Part shown: one piece after another, positions 9,028-17,786 of the stretch | Layout: each line of letters begins with the position of its first letter | Numbering within the stretch: position 1 is the stretch's first letter | Source of the DNA: Urechidicola croceus | GTDB lineage: Bacteria > Bacteroidota > Bacteroidia > Flavobacteriales > Flavobacteriaceae | Assembly: GCF_001761325.1 (NCBI RefSeq) | Contig: NZ_CP017478.1 | Coordinates: 254,001-318,000 of the forward strand | Length of the DNA stretch: 64,000 nucleotides | Reading direction: 5' to 3' | Translations under genes and position numbers: made by a program | Notes under the pieces: generated by a model | What the model saw: only the letters and a program-made list of their open reading frames with translations | The model's database searches: none | What the model was told of the DNA's origin: nothing

Positions 9028-9055
9028 AAAGTGAGCTAATTAGCTCACTTTTTTT
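9028..9055 (+). terminator. palindromic terminator after yajC
   Basis: AAAGTGAGCTA-ATTAGCTCACTTT is a near-perfect palindrome followed by seven T. It sits inside the nusB-coaE run, so it may attenuate rather than end transcription. Confidence 0.7.
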
Positions 9056-9082
9056 GTATATTTATTTTTTTAAAAATGATTA

Positions 9083-10039
9083 ATGGCTAAACGCACAAGT
9101 AAACAATTAAAAACCGACTTAAAGCTAAGAATGTTTCTTGTATTCTTAAGTTTGTCATTTGTATTTTGGATGTTAATTAAATTATCAAAAACATATACCG
9201 ATGACGTTGTTTTTAATGTTGATTACTCTAATTACCCTGAAGGGAAAGTTATTCAAAATAATCCTGTTAATAGTGTAAGAGCAACTATTCAATCAACAGG
9301 ATTCAGTTTATTAAATTATAAGTTTAAGACCAAAAAAATAGTTTTTGATGTCAATAAATTGGCTCATAAGAGCGGTTCAACATATTACTATTTACCTAAT
9401 AATCATTTAAATGAATATAAAGTACAGTTAAACGAAGAAACTAAAATTGAAAGGATTTCAAACGATACAATATTTATAAATTTAGGTGAAAATAAAACCA
9501 AGAAAATACCAGTTGAGTTAGATGCTTCAATTCAATTTAAACTAGGTTATAATTTAGTTGGAGAAATAAAAATAGTGCCAGATTCAATTTCAATTACTGG
9601 GCCAGAAGAGCAATTAGATACTATTCATAAAATAATAACCAATAAACTTGAATTGCTTGAAGTTTCAGACGAAATAAATAAGAATGTTAAATTGAAATTA
9701 CCTGATTATAAGAAAATTTCTTTTTCAGATAAAGCAGTGCTTCTAAATGCACAAGTAGATAAATTTACCGAAGGTTCAGTTAAAGTTCCTTTTAAAATAG
9801 TGAATTTGCCTAGAAATTATAATATTACAACATTTCCAAAAGAAGTAAAGGTGATTTATCAAGTCGGTTTGTCTAATTTTAATAAAATTACAGAAGAAAA
9901 CATTAATGTAGTTTGTGATTATGCACAATCAGAATCAAATAATCTCAATTATTTAATTCCTCAATTAATAGAGAAGTCAACATTAATTACTTCAGTTAGA
10001 ATAGAGCCTAATAAAATAGAATTTTTGATAGAAAAATAA
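9083..10039 (+). CDS. YbbR-like domain membrane protein (CdaR-related)
   Basis: 318 residues. A basic N-terminus is followed by one transmembrane helix at ~17-35 (MFLVFLSLSFVFWMLIKLSK), then extracytoplasmic YbbR-type repeats. One repeat boundary is visible near 145-200 (KKIPVELDASIQFKLGYNLV, then PDSISITGPEEQLDTI), with another at ~235-318 (VKVPFKIVNLPRNYNITTFP). In Firmicutes, YbbR/CdaR regulates the diadenylate cyclase CdaA. No cyclase gene is adjacent here and that role is not shown for Bacteroidota. The stop overlaps the coaE start (TAATG), indicating translational coupling. Confidence 0.85.
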   Translation: MAKRTSKQLKTDLKLRMFLVFLSLSFVFWMLIKLSKTYTDDVVFNVDYSNYPEGKVIQNNPVNSVRATIQSTGFSLLNYKFKTKKIVFDVNKLAHKSGSTYYYLPNNHLNEYKVQLNEETKIERISNDTIFINLGENKTKKIPVELDASIQFKLGYNLVGEIKIVPDSISITGPEEQLDTIHKIITNKLELLEVSDEINKNVKLKLPDYKKISFSDKAVLLNAQVDKFTEGSVKVPFKIVNLPRNYNITTFPKEVKVIYQVGLSNFNKITEENINVVCDYAQSESNNLNYLIPQLIEKSTLITSVRIEPNKIEFLIEK

Positions 10040-10635
10040 TGGTTGTAGGTCTTACAGGTGGAATCGGAAGTGGTAAAACGACTGTTTTAAAAATGTTTCA
10101 GAAATATGGAATAGATTGTTATATCGCAGATGTTGAGGCTAAAAAGTTAATGAACTCTTCTAATGAAATTAAAAAAGAAGTTATTGATGTTTTTGGAAAT
10201 CAAGCATATATTGACAATCAGTTAAATCGAAAATATATCGCTCAGATTGTTTTTCAAAACCCTGACAAACTTGATTTATTAAATAGTATAGTTCATCCTA
10301 AAGTTAGAAAACACTTTAGAAAATTTGTTGAAAATTCAACAAGTGCATATGTAATTTATGAAAGCGCTATTTTGTTTGAAAATAATGGAGAAAAACAGTG
10401 CGATTTTATTATAACTGTTTCAGCACCTAAAAATGTGAGGATTCAGAGAGTTATAGCTCGAGATAATGTCTCAGAAATTGAGGTGCTACATAGAATAAAA
10501 AATCAACTTTCTGATGAAGAAAAAATTTCTAAATCCGATTTTGTTATTGAAAATATTGATTTAGAACTTACTAAACTACAGGTGAGAATAATTCATCAGG
10601 AATTACTGAAAGCAATTGATACTCTAAAGGAATAA
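10039..10635 (+). CDS. coaE: dephospho-CoA kinase
   Basis: 198 residues. It phosphorylates dephospho-CoA, the last step of coenzyme A synthesis. The P-loop GLTGGIGSGKTT spans residues 4-15. Other family marks are DCYIADVEAKKLM, the LNSIVHPKVRKHF helix, YVIYESAILFEN (the conserved P/S-L-L-F-E-like segment) and RVIARDNVSEIEVLHRIKNQ in the lid. Length is standard. Its start shares one base with the ybbR stop. Last gene of the nusB run. Confidence 0.96.
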   Translation: MVVGLTGGIGSGKTTVLKMFQKYGIDCYIADVEAKKLMNSSNEIKKEVIDVFGNQAYIDNQLNRKYIAQIVFQNPDKLDLLNSIVHPKVRKHFRKFVENSTSAYVIYESAILFENNGEKQCDFIITVSAPKNVRIQRVIARDNVSEIEVLHRIKNQLSDEEKISKSDFVIENIDLELTKLQVRIIHQELLKAIDTLKE

Positions 10636-10718
10636 ATCAATTTTCTTAATTTATTGTTAAAAATTTATTTTTTTAGTTAATTATTACAATAATTTACAAT
10701 TTATATCTTAATAAAAAT

Positions 10719-10726
10719 TAAATTTG
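10719..10726 (+). promoter_or_regulatory. -7 box TAAATTTG four bases before the histidine kinase ATG
   Basis: A full match to TAnnTTTG, followed by CTCT and the ATG at 10731. With the transcription start normally 4-7 bases after the box, the mRNA would begin at or inside the start codon. No -33 TTG is seen at standard spacing. Confidence 0.4.
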
Positions 10727-10730
10727 CTCT

Positions 10731-12299
10731 ATGAATAAAAGGGTTTTTATACTCATAATTTTGTTAATGAGTATCTCTTTAATAGGAATTATTTCTGTAC
10801 AAGTTTTTTGGATTAAAAAATCAATAGACTTAGCCGAAAATCAATTTACAAGTGATGTAAAATCTGCATTGATGCAGGTATCACAAAATATAAGTGATCG
10901 TGAGTTAAATCAATTTTATAATAAGTACTCAAGATTTGCACAAAATAGAGAAAATCTTACTGAATCTGAGATTAAAGATTTCATTTATCAACAAGTAGAT
11001 ACCGCAAGGCAAGAAACTTTTACATATGCACAATCTATTTTAGAAGAAAATTATAGAGTACCAACTGAGTTCTTTGAAAATGATAGTTTAAACTTTACCA
11101 AGATATTGAGTAAAGAAGAAGTAACAATAATTAAAAATCAAATTTCAGGTGATGAGGATATTGAAAATATGGCACCTGAAGAACGATTTTTTAAATATGA
11201 AGAATTAAAAGATGTAGAAAAGTTGTTATCTGCAAATCAATCTCGAATTCTTTTTGGAAGAATGCCAATCCATCAAAGGGTAAGTAATGATGAAATCACA
11301 TTTGGATTAGAGAAAGAATTGACAGAACGAGGAATTGATACAGAATTTAAGTATGGTGTTTATAATAATGATTTTGCAACAAAATTAAAATCTGGTTATT
11401 TCAGAAAGAATGCTGATAAAACCTATGTTGTTAATCTTTTTGCAGATAATGATGGAGAAAGTAATTATCAATTGCATGTAAGTTTTCCTGATAAAAAGAA
11501 TTTTTTACTTGCATCTGTTGGAAAAATATTAGCACTTTCAGTATTATTTATTTTAGTAATTATTTTGGCATTTGTAAGTTCATTATACCAAATGATAAAG
11601 CAAAAACAGATATCAGAAATAAAAACAGATTTCATTAATAATATGACACATGAGTTCAAAACACCTATAGCAACCATAAACTTAGCTTTAGATGCCATAA
11701 AGAATCCGAAAATTATTAAGGAAGAAGAAAAAATATTGCGTTATGTTCAAATGATTCGTGATGAGAATAAACGTATGCACGCTCAAGTTGAAAATGTATT
11801 GCGTATATCAAAATTGGAGAAGAACCAATTAGATTTGAGTAAGGAAAAGGAAGATTTAAACGACTTAATTGAAGAAGCAATATCGCATGTTGAATTAATG
11901 GTTCAAAGTAAAGGTGGTTATATTAACACACATTTGAATGCAGTAATGTCAGAAATTTTGGCAAATAATTTTCATTTAACTAATGTGATTGTTAATATGT
12001 TGGACAATGCAATTAAGTATTCTCCAAACGCACCAAAAATTGATATTTTTACAGAAAACACTGCCAGAAATATTATTTTAAAGGTAAAAGATGAAGGTAT
12101 GGGAATGACAAAAAATGTTCAAAAAAATATCTTTAAAAAGTTTTATAGAGAAGAAACAGGAAATATTCACAATGTAAAGGGCCATGGATTAGGTCTAGCA
12201 TATGTAAAAAAAATAATAGAAGATCATCAAGGTACGGTTCATGTTGAAAGTGAAAGAGGAAAAGGAAGTACTTTCATAGTAAAACTACCATTGATATAA
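10731..12299 (+). CDS. membrane sensor histidine kinase (RprX-like)
   Basis: 522 residues. TM1 is at ~5-25, a periplasmic sensor domain covers ~28-255, and TM2 is at ~258-285 (ILALSVLFILVIILAFVSSL). The HisKA H-box has phospho-acceptor His307 in MTHEFKTPIATINLALDAI. HATPase_c follows, with N box LDNAIKYSPNA, G1 DEGMGM and G2 GHGLGLAYVKK. It pairs with the OmpR-type regulator ten bases downstream. The organisation resembles the RprX/RprY pair of Bacteroides; the stimulus is unknown. The periplasmic domain has no recognisable named fold to me. Confidence 0.93.
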   Translation: MNKRVFILIILLMSISLIGIISVQVFWIKKSIDLAENQFTSDVKSALMQVSQNISDRELNQFYNKYSRFAQNRENLTESEIKDFIYQQVDTARQETFTYAQSILEENYRVPTEFFENDSLNFTKILSKEEVTIIKNQISGDEDIENMAPEERFFKYEELKDVEKLLSANQSRILFGRMPIHQRVSNDEITFGLEKELTERGIDTEFKYGVYNNDFATKLKSGYFRKNADKTYVVNLFADNDGESNYQLHVSFPDKKNFLLASVGKILALSVLFILVIILAFVSSLYQMIKQKQISEIKTDFINNMTHEFKTPIATINLALDAIKNPKIIKEEEKILRYVQMIRDENKRMHAQVENVLRISKLEKNQLDLSKEKEDLNDLIEEAISHVELMVQSKGGYINTHLNAVMSEILANNFHLTNVIVNMLDNAIKYSPNAPKIDIFTENTARNIILKVKDEGMGMTKNVQKNIFKKFYREETGNIHNVKGHGLGLAYVKKIIEDHQGTVHVESERGKGSTFIVKLPLI

Positions 12300-12309
12300 A
12301 CATCAAATT

Positions 12310-13005
12310 ATGGAGAAAAACAGAATTTTATTAGTAGAAGACGATCCAAATTTTGGAACAGTCTTAAAAGATTATTTAACCCTAAACGACTATGATGTAA
12401 CGCATGCAAAAGATGGTTTAGAAGGACTTATAATGTTTAAAAACAATGATTTTGATTTGTGTATTTTAGATGTTATGATGCCTAGAAAAGATGGCTTTTC
12501 TTTGGCAAAAGATATTAGAGCAACCAATTCTGAGGTGCCCATTATTTTTTTGACAGCCAAAACTATGAAAGAGGATGTATTAAAAGGGTATCAAGCAGGA
12601 GCTGATGATTATTTGAATAAACCATTTGACTCCGAAGTATTGTTATATAAAATGAAAGCAATTTTACAACGTAAAGAATCAGATCAAGTTGCAGAAACAG
12701 ATGTATTCGAATATGAAATTGGAAAATTTCATTTAAACTCTAAATTACGTCAACTATCATTTAATGGGCAAGAGCCTACTAAATTATCTCCAAAAGAGAA
12801 TAAATTATTGAAAATGCTTGCCGCTCATAAAAATGATTTAATGCCAAGAGAACTTGCGTTAACTAAAATATGGCGTGATGACAATTATTTTACTTCACGT
12901 AGTATGGATGTATATATTGCCAAATTAAGGAAATACCTAAAACCTGATGAGAATGTAGAAATATTAAATATTCACGGAGAAGGTTTTAGATTGATAGAGA
13001 ATTAG
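12310..13005 (+). CDS. OmpR-family response regulator (RprY-like)
   Basis: 231 residues. The receiver domain covers 1-120 with acidic pair D11/D12, phospho-acceptor D54 (CILDVMMPRKDG) and the conserved Lys in YLNKPF. The winged-helix DNA-binding domain covers ~130-230 (LSFNGQEPTKLSPKENKLLK, then YFTSRSMDVYIAKLRKYL and IHGEGFRL). It is expected to be phosphorylated by the kinase encoded immediately upstream and to bind DNA as a dimer. In Bacteroides RprY controls stress and central metabolism genes; its targets here are unknown. A hairpin terminator follows at 13030. Confidence 0.94.
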   Translation: MEKNRILLVEDDPNFGTVLKDYLTLNDYDVTHAKDGLEGLIMFKNNDFDLCILDVMMPRKDGFSLAKDIRATNSEVPIIFLTAKTMKEDVLKGYQAGADDYLNKPFDSEVLLYKMKAILQRKESDQVAETDVFEYEIGKFHLNSKLRQLSFNGQEPTKLSPKENKLLKMLAAHKNDLMPRELALTKIWRDDNYFTSRSMDVYIAKLRKYLKPDENVEILNIHGEGFRLIEN

Positions 13006-13029
13006 AAACAATAGTCAGTTTTTTTATAG

Positions 13030-13063
13030 TCCTACTCATAATTTATTTGAGTAGGATTTTTTT
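13030..13063 (+). terminator. intrinsic terminator of the two-component operon
   Basis: A nine-base stem TCCTACTCA/TGAGTAGGA with a nine-base loop followed by seven T. Confidence 0.8.
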
Positions 13064-13101
13064 ATTTAAAATTTTTCGTAAATTTTGTTTAAATTGCATA
13101 C

Positions 13102-13722
13102 ATGTCTGAACTTATTAGAATATTCGAACAGAATCCAAACCCAAAAGAAATTGCTAAAGTTGTAGCTGTTCTTAAAAAAGGCGGATTAGTTATTTATCCA
13201 ACCGATACGGTATACGGATTGGGTTGTGATATTACTAATACGAAAGCTTTAGAAAAAATTGCTCGTTTAAAAGGAGTGAAACTAGATAAAGCCAATTTTT
13301 CATTTATTTGTAATGATTTAAGTCATTTATCTGACTATGTTCGTCAAATTGATACAGCTACTTATAAGATTTTAAAAAGGGCTTTGCCTGGGGCTTACAC
13401 ATTTATTCTTCCAGGTAATAATAACTTACCAAAAGTGTTTAAAAAAAAGAAGACAGTAGGTATTCGTGTACCCGATAATGCTATTGCTCGATTGATAGTT
13501 TCTGAATTAGGAAATCCAATTGTGTCAACATCTATTCATGATGAAGACGAACTACTAGAATACACCACAGATCCAGAATTGATTTTTGAAAAATGGAGTA
13601 AAAATGTGGATATTGTAATTGATGGTGGTTATGGAGATAATTATGCTTCTACCGTAATAGATTTAACTGATGATGAGCCAGTTGTAATAAGAGAAGGTAA
13701 GGGAAGTTTAGATATTTTATAA
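13102..13722 (+). CDS. L-threonylcarbamoyladenylate synthase (Sua5/YciO/YwlC family)
   Basis: 206 residues; YrdC-type domain over nearly all its length. Marks: KGGLVIYPTDTVYGLGCDI near 28-46, ANFSFICNDLSHLSDYV, GAYTFILPG, and KKKTVGIRVPDNAIARLIV with the SELGNPIVSTSIH strand. YrdC/Sua5 enzymes make threonylcarbamoyl-AMP for tRNA t6A. The 'KANFSFIC' variant is closer to the YciO subgroup, for which the t6A role is less certain. The C-terminal Sua5 domain is absent, as in the short bacterial forms. Its 3' end overlaps the convergent glycosyltransferase by six bases. Confidence 0.88.
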   Translation: MSELIRIFEQNPNPKEIAKVVAVLKKGGLVIYPTDTVYGLGCDITNTKALEKIARLKGVKLDKANFSFICNDLSHLSDYVRQIDTATYKILKRALPGAYTFILPGNNNLPKVFKKKKTVGIRVPDNAIARLIVSELGNPIVSTSIHDEDELLEYTTDPELIFEKWSKNVDIVIDGGYGDNYASTVIDLTDDEPVVIREGKGSLDIL

Positions 13723-14730
13723 TTGATTAAACCATTTTTTTCTTTTTATAAAATACTGCCAAATAATACTTTTGGTATAATAATATTTTTCGTTGTGATT
13801 CAATATTTTTTTACGTTTTGTAATAGTCTTAGGTAAATTATAATAAAAACTAAAATGTGCTATAATTATTGAGAAAAAATGACGGGGTTTAATTTCTGCT
13901 AGAAATTTAATTCCAGAAATACCATCAAGAAACAAACGAGTAAATAGTACAGAAAATAATTCTTTTTTAGGTAAATTTTTCACTAAAGAATAAAGGCTAT
14001 TTCTATAATTTAAATATGTTTTTTTTGGATTAGTATTTTGTAAAGTAGCACCACCAATATGGTAGACGCTAGAAGAACCAACATATTTTATTGTATAACC
14101 TAAATTTGAAGCGCGCCAACATAAATCTACTTCTTCTTGATGAGCAAAATAATCTTCATCAAATCCATCTAATTCATGGTATACAAATGACCTTATAAAA
14201 AAGCATGCACCAGAAGCCCAAAAAATAGTTGTAGTATCATTGTATTGTTGATTATCATGCTCTAACGATTCAAAAATACGTCCACGACAAAATAAATAAC
14301 CATATTTATCAATAAAACCACCTCCAGCACCAGCGTATTCAAATTTCCCTTTATCCTTAAAGTCTAATATTTTTGGTTGAATTATTGCGGTGTTTTTATC
14401 ATTTTCAAATTCAGAAATAATTGGATGCAACCAATTTTTGGTAACTTCAATATCTGAATTTACCAATGCATATATATCTGCATCAACATTTTTTAAGGCA
14501 TCATTATATCCTTTTGCAAATCCACCATTTTCATTATTTTGAATAATTTTAACTGAAGAAAAATTCTCCTTTATAAAATTAATTGAATTATCAGTTGAGG
14601 CATTGTCAGCCACATAAATATCGCAGTATTCAGGGTTGCTAAAGCGAATAATAGTTGGCAAAAACTGATCTAACAATTTTTGGCCATTCCAATTCAATAT
14701 GATTACAGCTATTTTCAAGTTTACAAACAT
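13717..14730 (-). CDS. glycosyltransferase family 2 (rhamnosyltransferase-like)
   Basis: 337 residues. The GT-A fold is at 1-230: AVIILNWNGQKLLDQFLPTI, VADNASTDNSINFIKENF, NNENGGFAKGYNDAL, and a nucleotide-binding NSDIEVTKNW in place of DxD. FWASGACFFIRSFVYHELDG and FDEDYFAHQEEVDLCWRASN are the acceptor-side motifs of GT2 enzymes acting in cell-surface glycan synthesis. The C-terminal ~90 residues carry hydrophobic helices that may attach it to the membrane. Its substrate is unknown. It is isolated from the polysaccharide module at 43.6-48.5 kb. Confidence 0.88.
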   Translation of the reverse strand: MFVNLKIAVIILNWNGQKLLDQFLPTIIRFSNPEYCDIYVADNASTDNSINFIKENFSSVKIIQNNENGGFAKGYNDALKNVDADIYALVNSDIEVTKNWLHPIISEFENDKNTAIIQPKILDFKDKGKFEYAGAGGGFIDKYGYLFCRGRIFESLEHDNQQYNDTTTIFWASGACFFIRSFVYHELDGFDEDYFAHQEEVDLCWRASNLGYTIKYVGSSSVYHIGGATLQNTNPKKTYLNYRNSLYSLVKNLPKKELFSVLFTRLFLDGISGIKFLAEIKPRHFFSIIIAHFSFYYNLPKTITKRKKILNHNEKYYYTKSIIWQYFIKRKKWFNQL

Positions 14731-14784
14731 ACATTAAATGCCTTTAACACTACATTTAATGATTAAAATTATATAATTAAGCAC

Positions 14785-14814
14785 AAAAAAAAGCCCATAA
14801 CTTTATGAGCTTTT
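14785..14814 (-). terminator. intrinsic terminator of the cold-shock gene
   Basis: On the minus strand: AGCTCATAA, short loop AG, TTATGGGCT (one G-T pair), then a run of eight T. Confidence 0.65.
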
Positions 14815-14842
14815 GAGTTTCTAAAAAAGTTGATGATAAAGA

Positions 14843-15034
14843 TTAAATTACTTTAACGTTTACTGCATTTAACCCTTTTTTTCCTTCTTTTAATTCAAAT
14901 TCTACTGTGTCACCTTCGCTTATTCTGTCAACTAAGCCAGAAATGTGTACGAAGTACTCGTTGTTTGAACCTTCTTCGATTATGAATCCAAATCCTTTAG
15001 ATTCGTTGAAGAATTTTACTGTTCCGTTTTTCAT
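14843..15034 (-). CDS. cold-shock domain protein (CspA family)
   Basis: 63 residues, a single OB-fold. The RNA-binding motifs RNP1 (KGFGFI, residues ~13-18) and RNP2 (YFVHIS, ~27-32) are intact; it begins MKNGTVKFFNESKGFGFI and ends in the expected AVNVKVI strand. It acts as an RNA chaperone binding single-stranded RNA or DNA. Monocistronic, with its own -7 box and terminator. Confidence 0.95.
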   Translation of the reverse strand: MKNGTVKFFNESKGFGFIIEEGSNNEYFVHISGLVDRISEGDTVEFELKEGKKGLNAVNVKVI

Positions 15035-15062
15035 TAATAATAAATAAATAATTTGTGAGTAA

Positions 15063-15070
15063 CAAATATA
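15063..15070 (-). promoter_or_regulatory. -7 box TATATTTG of the cold-shock gene
   Basis: A consensus match on the minus strand, 28 bases before the ATG at 15034. The nearest TTTG upstream is only 13 bases away, so -33 is not convincing. Confidence 0.35.
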
Positions 15071-15199
15071 ATATTTTAAAAATCAAATATATAATTATTT
15101 GATTTAAAATTTGGTATCTCGTAAAAACTTAAGATTAAGTTAATACAGAGAATCTACAACTAATTGAATTGCAGTGAGTTACATATTATTTTGAGTAAA

Positions 15200-15643
15200 T
15201 TAACTGTAATTTTCAATTTCTTTCAAAAATATATATCGCTCATTTTTAGAGTCTAATTTGCAAAAATAGTGGCTCAAACCATTGGTTAAAATTAAAAATT
15301 TAGCATTTATTTTCATGTTATATTGAGCGATTTGATCGAATGTATTTTGTGTTATTTTTACATTTGGAGATTTACATTCTACAATAATATTAGGCTCACC
15401 TTTTGGGTCAAATATTAATATATCAAATCGTTTTTTTAAATTGTTTAATACGATTTCCTTTTCAATAGCAATAAGTGAAATAGGATATTTTTTTTCACTA
15501 ATTAGATATTGAACAAAGTTTTGTCGTACCCATTCTTCGGGTGTTAAAACCATGTATTTTTTTCTAATTATATCAAAAATAAGTTGCTTATTTTCGCTAC
15601 TTTTGATTTTGAACTGATATGGTGGTAAATTCAATTGCTGCAT
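15200..15643 (-). CDS. HsdR_N-like PD-(D/E)xK domain protein
   Basis: 147 residues. The start MQQLNLPPYQFKIKSSENKQ and the core EEWVRQNFVQYLI, RFDILIFDPKGEPNIIVECK and FDQIAQYNMKINAKFLILTN match the 'type I restriction enzyme R protein N-terminus' domain (HSDR_N_2). The putative nuclease triad elements D (in RFDILIF) and ExK (ECK) are present. There are no HsdM/HsdS or helicase domains around, so this is not a restriction system. The pairing head-to-head with holA is, from memory, common in Bacteroidota and suggests a housekeeping link to replication or repair. Only 29 bases separate the two starts. Confidence 0.82.
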   Translation of the reverse strand: MQQLNLPPYQFKIKSSENKQLIFDIIRKKYMVLTPEEWVRQNFVQYLISEKKYPISLIAIEKEIVLNNLKKRFDILIFDPKGEPNIIVECKSPNVKITQNTFDQIAQYNMKINAKFLILTNGLSHYFCKLDSKNERYIFLKEIENYS

Positions 15644-15672
15644 AGTACAAAAATGCTAATTTTTATTTATTT

Positions 15673-16677
15673 ATGGCGGATGTTACGCAAATAGTTTCTG
15701 ATATAAAACATGGAGATATAAAGCCTATTTACTTTTTAATGGGTGAAGAGTCATACTATATTGATAAGATTTCTGAGTTCATAGAAAAATCGGTCTTAAC
15801 TGAAGAAGAAAAAGGTTTTAACCAGATGGTTTTATATGGCAGAGATGTTACAATTGATGAAATTGTTGCAAACGCTAAGAGATATCCAATGATGGCTGAA
15901 AGACAAGTTATTATTGTTAAAGAAGCCCAAGATTTATCACGAACAATTGAAAATTTAGTTTCCTATGCTGAGAATCCACAACCTACAACTGTTTTAGTAA
16001 TTTGTTATAAATATAAGACTCTCGATAAGCGTAAGAAGTTGGCTAAGATTGTTGCAAAAAATGGTGAGTTGTTTGAAAGTAAAAAACTTTATGAAAATCA
16101 GGTAGCCGAATGGATTCGTCGAGTGTTATCAGGAAAAAAAATAAATATAGACCCTAAGGGTTCTCAAATGCTTGTGGAGTTTTTGGGAAATGACCTTAGT
16201 AAAATTAGCAATGAATTAGAAAAACTACAATTTGTTGTTGGTTCAGACAAAACTATTACTCCAAAATTAATTGAAGAAAATATTGGAATTAGTAAGGATT
16301 TCAACAATTTTGAATTAAGGAAAGCAGTAGGAGAGAAACAAGTTGTGAAGGCTAATCAAATTATAAATTATTTTGCTCAAAACCCAAAAAGTAACCCATT
16401 AGTAATGACAATTTCTTTGTTGAATAGTTTTTTTACACAGTTGTTGCAATATCATGGATTGAAAGATAAATCAAAGGGAAGTGTTGCCAAAGCTCTAAAG
16501 GTAAATCCTTACTTTGTGAATGATTATCAAAATGCAGGTAAAAATTACCCAATGAGAAAAGTTTCTCAAATCATTGGATATTTAAGAGATGCAGATGTTA
16601 AAAGTAAAGGTGTTGGTGCTAGTAACTTGCCACAAGGAGATATTTTAAAAGAATTACTATTTAAAATTTTACATTAA
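15673..16677 (+). CDS. holA: DNA polymerase III subunit delta
   Basis: 334 residues. The delta subunit opens the beta clamp during loading. The N-terminal domain has PIYFLMGEESYYIDKISEFI. The AAA+-like fold carries FNQMVLYGRDV, RYPMMAERQVIIVKEAQDL and TVLVICYKYKTLDKRKKLAK. The C-terminal collar region includes NELEKL, NIGISKDFNNFELRKAVGEK and FTQLLQYHGL. No functional Walker A is expected in delta and none is seen. Length is normal for the family. Divergent from the HsdR_N-like gene. Confidence 0.94.
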   Translation: MADVTQIVSDIKHGDIKPIYFLMGEESYYIDKISEFIEKSVLTEEEKGFNQMVLYGRDVTIDEIVANAKRYPMMAERQVIIVKEAQDLSRTIENLVSYAENPQPTTVLVICYKYKTLDKRKKLAKIVAKNGELFESKKLYENQVAEWIRRVLSGKKINIDPKGSQMLVEFLGNDLSKISNELEKLQFVVGSDKTITPKLIEENIGISKDFNNFELRKAVGEKQVVKANQIINYFAQNPKSNPLVMTISLLNSFFTQLLQYHGLKDKSKGSVAKALKVNPYFVNDYQNAGKNYPMRKVSQIIGYLRDADVKSKGVGASNLPQGDILKELLFKILH

Positions 16678-16698
16678 ATTAGTCAAAATAATTTTTTT

Positions 16699-17727
16699 TT
16701 ATTCTTCAATTTTATCAATTACTAATCTTTCTTCTCTATTAGCAATTTCCCAAGCGGTATAAAAAACTAGTTTAGTTCGTTTGGTAAGTAATTCAAGATT
16801 AATTTTTTCAGCAGTATCTGTAGGTTTATGATAATCTGCATGTATACCATTAAAGTAAAAAATAATTGGGATATTATTTTTAGCTAGGTTGTAATGGTCG
16901 GATCTAAAATAAAATCTATTTGGGTCAGAAGGTTCATTGTATGTATAATCAAGTTCTAGGTTCGTATACTTATTATTAGCATTTTCATTAATAATATGAA
17001 GTTCAGAACTTAATTTATCTGCACCTATTACATACACATAATTATCATTCCCAATCTTTTCTTTTCCAATTCGTCCAATCATATCAATATTAAGCCCTGC
17101 AACTATATTTTCTAGTGGATAAATAGGATTGGCAACAAAATATTTTGAGCCTAATAACCCTTTTTCTTCACCTGTAAAATTCACAAATAAAATTGAACGC
17201 TTAGGCGCGTAGCCTTGCTTTTTTGCTAATGCAAATGCTTGTGCAATTTCTAAAACTCCAGTAGTTCCAGATGCATTGTCATCAGCGCCATTATAAATTT
17301 GCCCGTTTTTAATTCCTTCGTGATCATAGTGTGAGGAGATTACTAGTATTTCTTCTGGATTTTGACTTCCTTCAATAAACGCAATTACATTTTCTGACGG
17401 ACCGCTCGATTTTTTGTTTAATGATTCAACAGGAATATTTTGAAAGTAATTATCTTCGCCATAAACTCCAGAAATCCCATAACTTTTATATTCATTTACT
17501 AAATATTCTGCAGCTAATTTTTGTCCTTTTTCTCCAGTCCTTCTTCCTTCAAATTCATCGGAAGCCAAAATTAAAATATGCTTTTTAGCATCTTCAGTTG
17601 TAATTGTTTTGGCAAACTTGGTTATAATATCAGTGTCGGAAGTAACTTCATCATTTGATATTTCTTTATTTGACTTACAAGAAATTATAAATATGAATGT
17701 GGCAAGTGTAAGAATTGATTTATTCAT
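16699..17727 (-). CDS. M28 family metallopeptidase, lipoprotein
   Basis: 342 residues. The lipoprotein signal ends ATFIFIISC (lipobox Cys ~17), so it is probably attached to an outer or inner membrane. The peptidase M28 domain carries the expected di-zinc ligands: SSHYDHEG (His and Asp), NGADDNASGT (Asp), TGEEKGLLGS (catalytic Glu pair), NIDMIGRIG (Asp) and GIHADYHKPTDTAE (His). It likely acts as an aminopeptidase on exported peptides. It is canonical, unlike the second M28 protein at 58618. Monocistronic and convergent with holA. Confidence 0.92.
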   Translation of the reverse strand: MNKSILTLATFIFIISCKSNKEISNDEVTSDTDIITKFAKTITTEDAKKHILILASDEFEGRRTGEKGQKLAAEYLVNEYKSYGISGVYGEDNYFQNIPVESLNKKSSGPSENVIAFIEGSQNPEEILVISSHYDHEGIKNGQIYNGADDNASGTTGVLEIAQAFALAKKQGYAPKRSILFVNFTGEEKGLLGSKYFVANPIYPLENIVAGLNIDMIGRIGKEKIGNDNYVYVIGADKLSSELHIINENANNKYTNLELDYTYNEPSDPNRFYFRSDHYNLAKNNIPIIFYFNGIHADYHKPTDTAEKINLELLTKRTKLVFYTAWEIANREERLVIDKIEE

Positions 17728-17786
17728 TATAAATATTTAAAAGGTGTGCGAAAATACGAATAATTAAAGGATGTAAATGGGATAAA

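Noticed and set aside
15200-15643. Type I restriction-modification system
   Set aside because: Only a 147-residue HsdR_N-like domain is present; no methylase, specificity or helicase gene is nearby.
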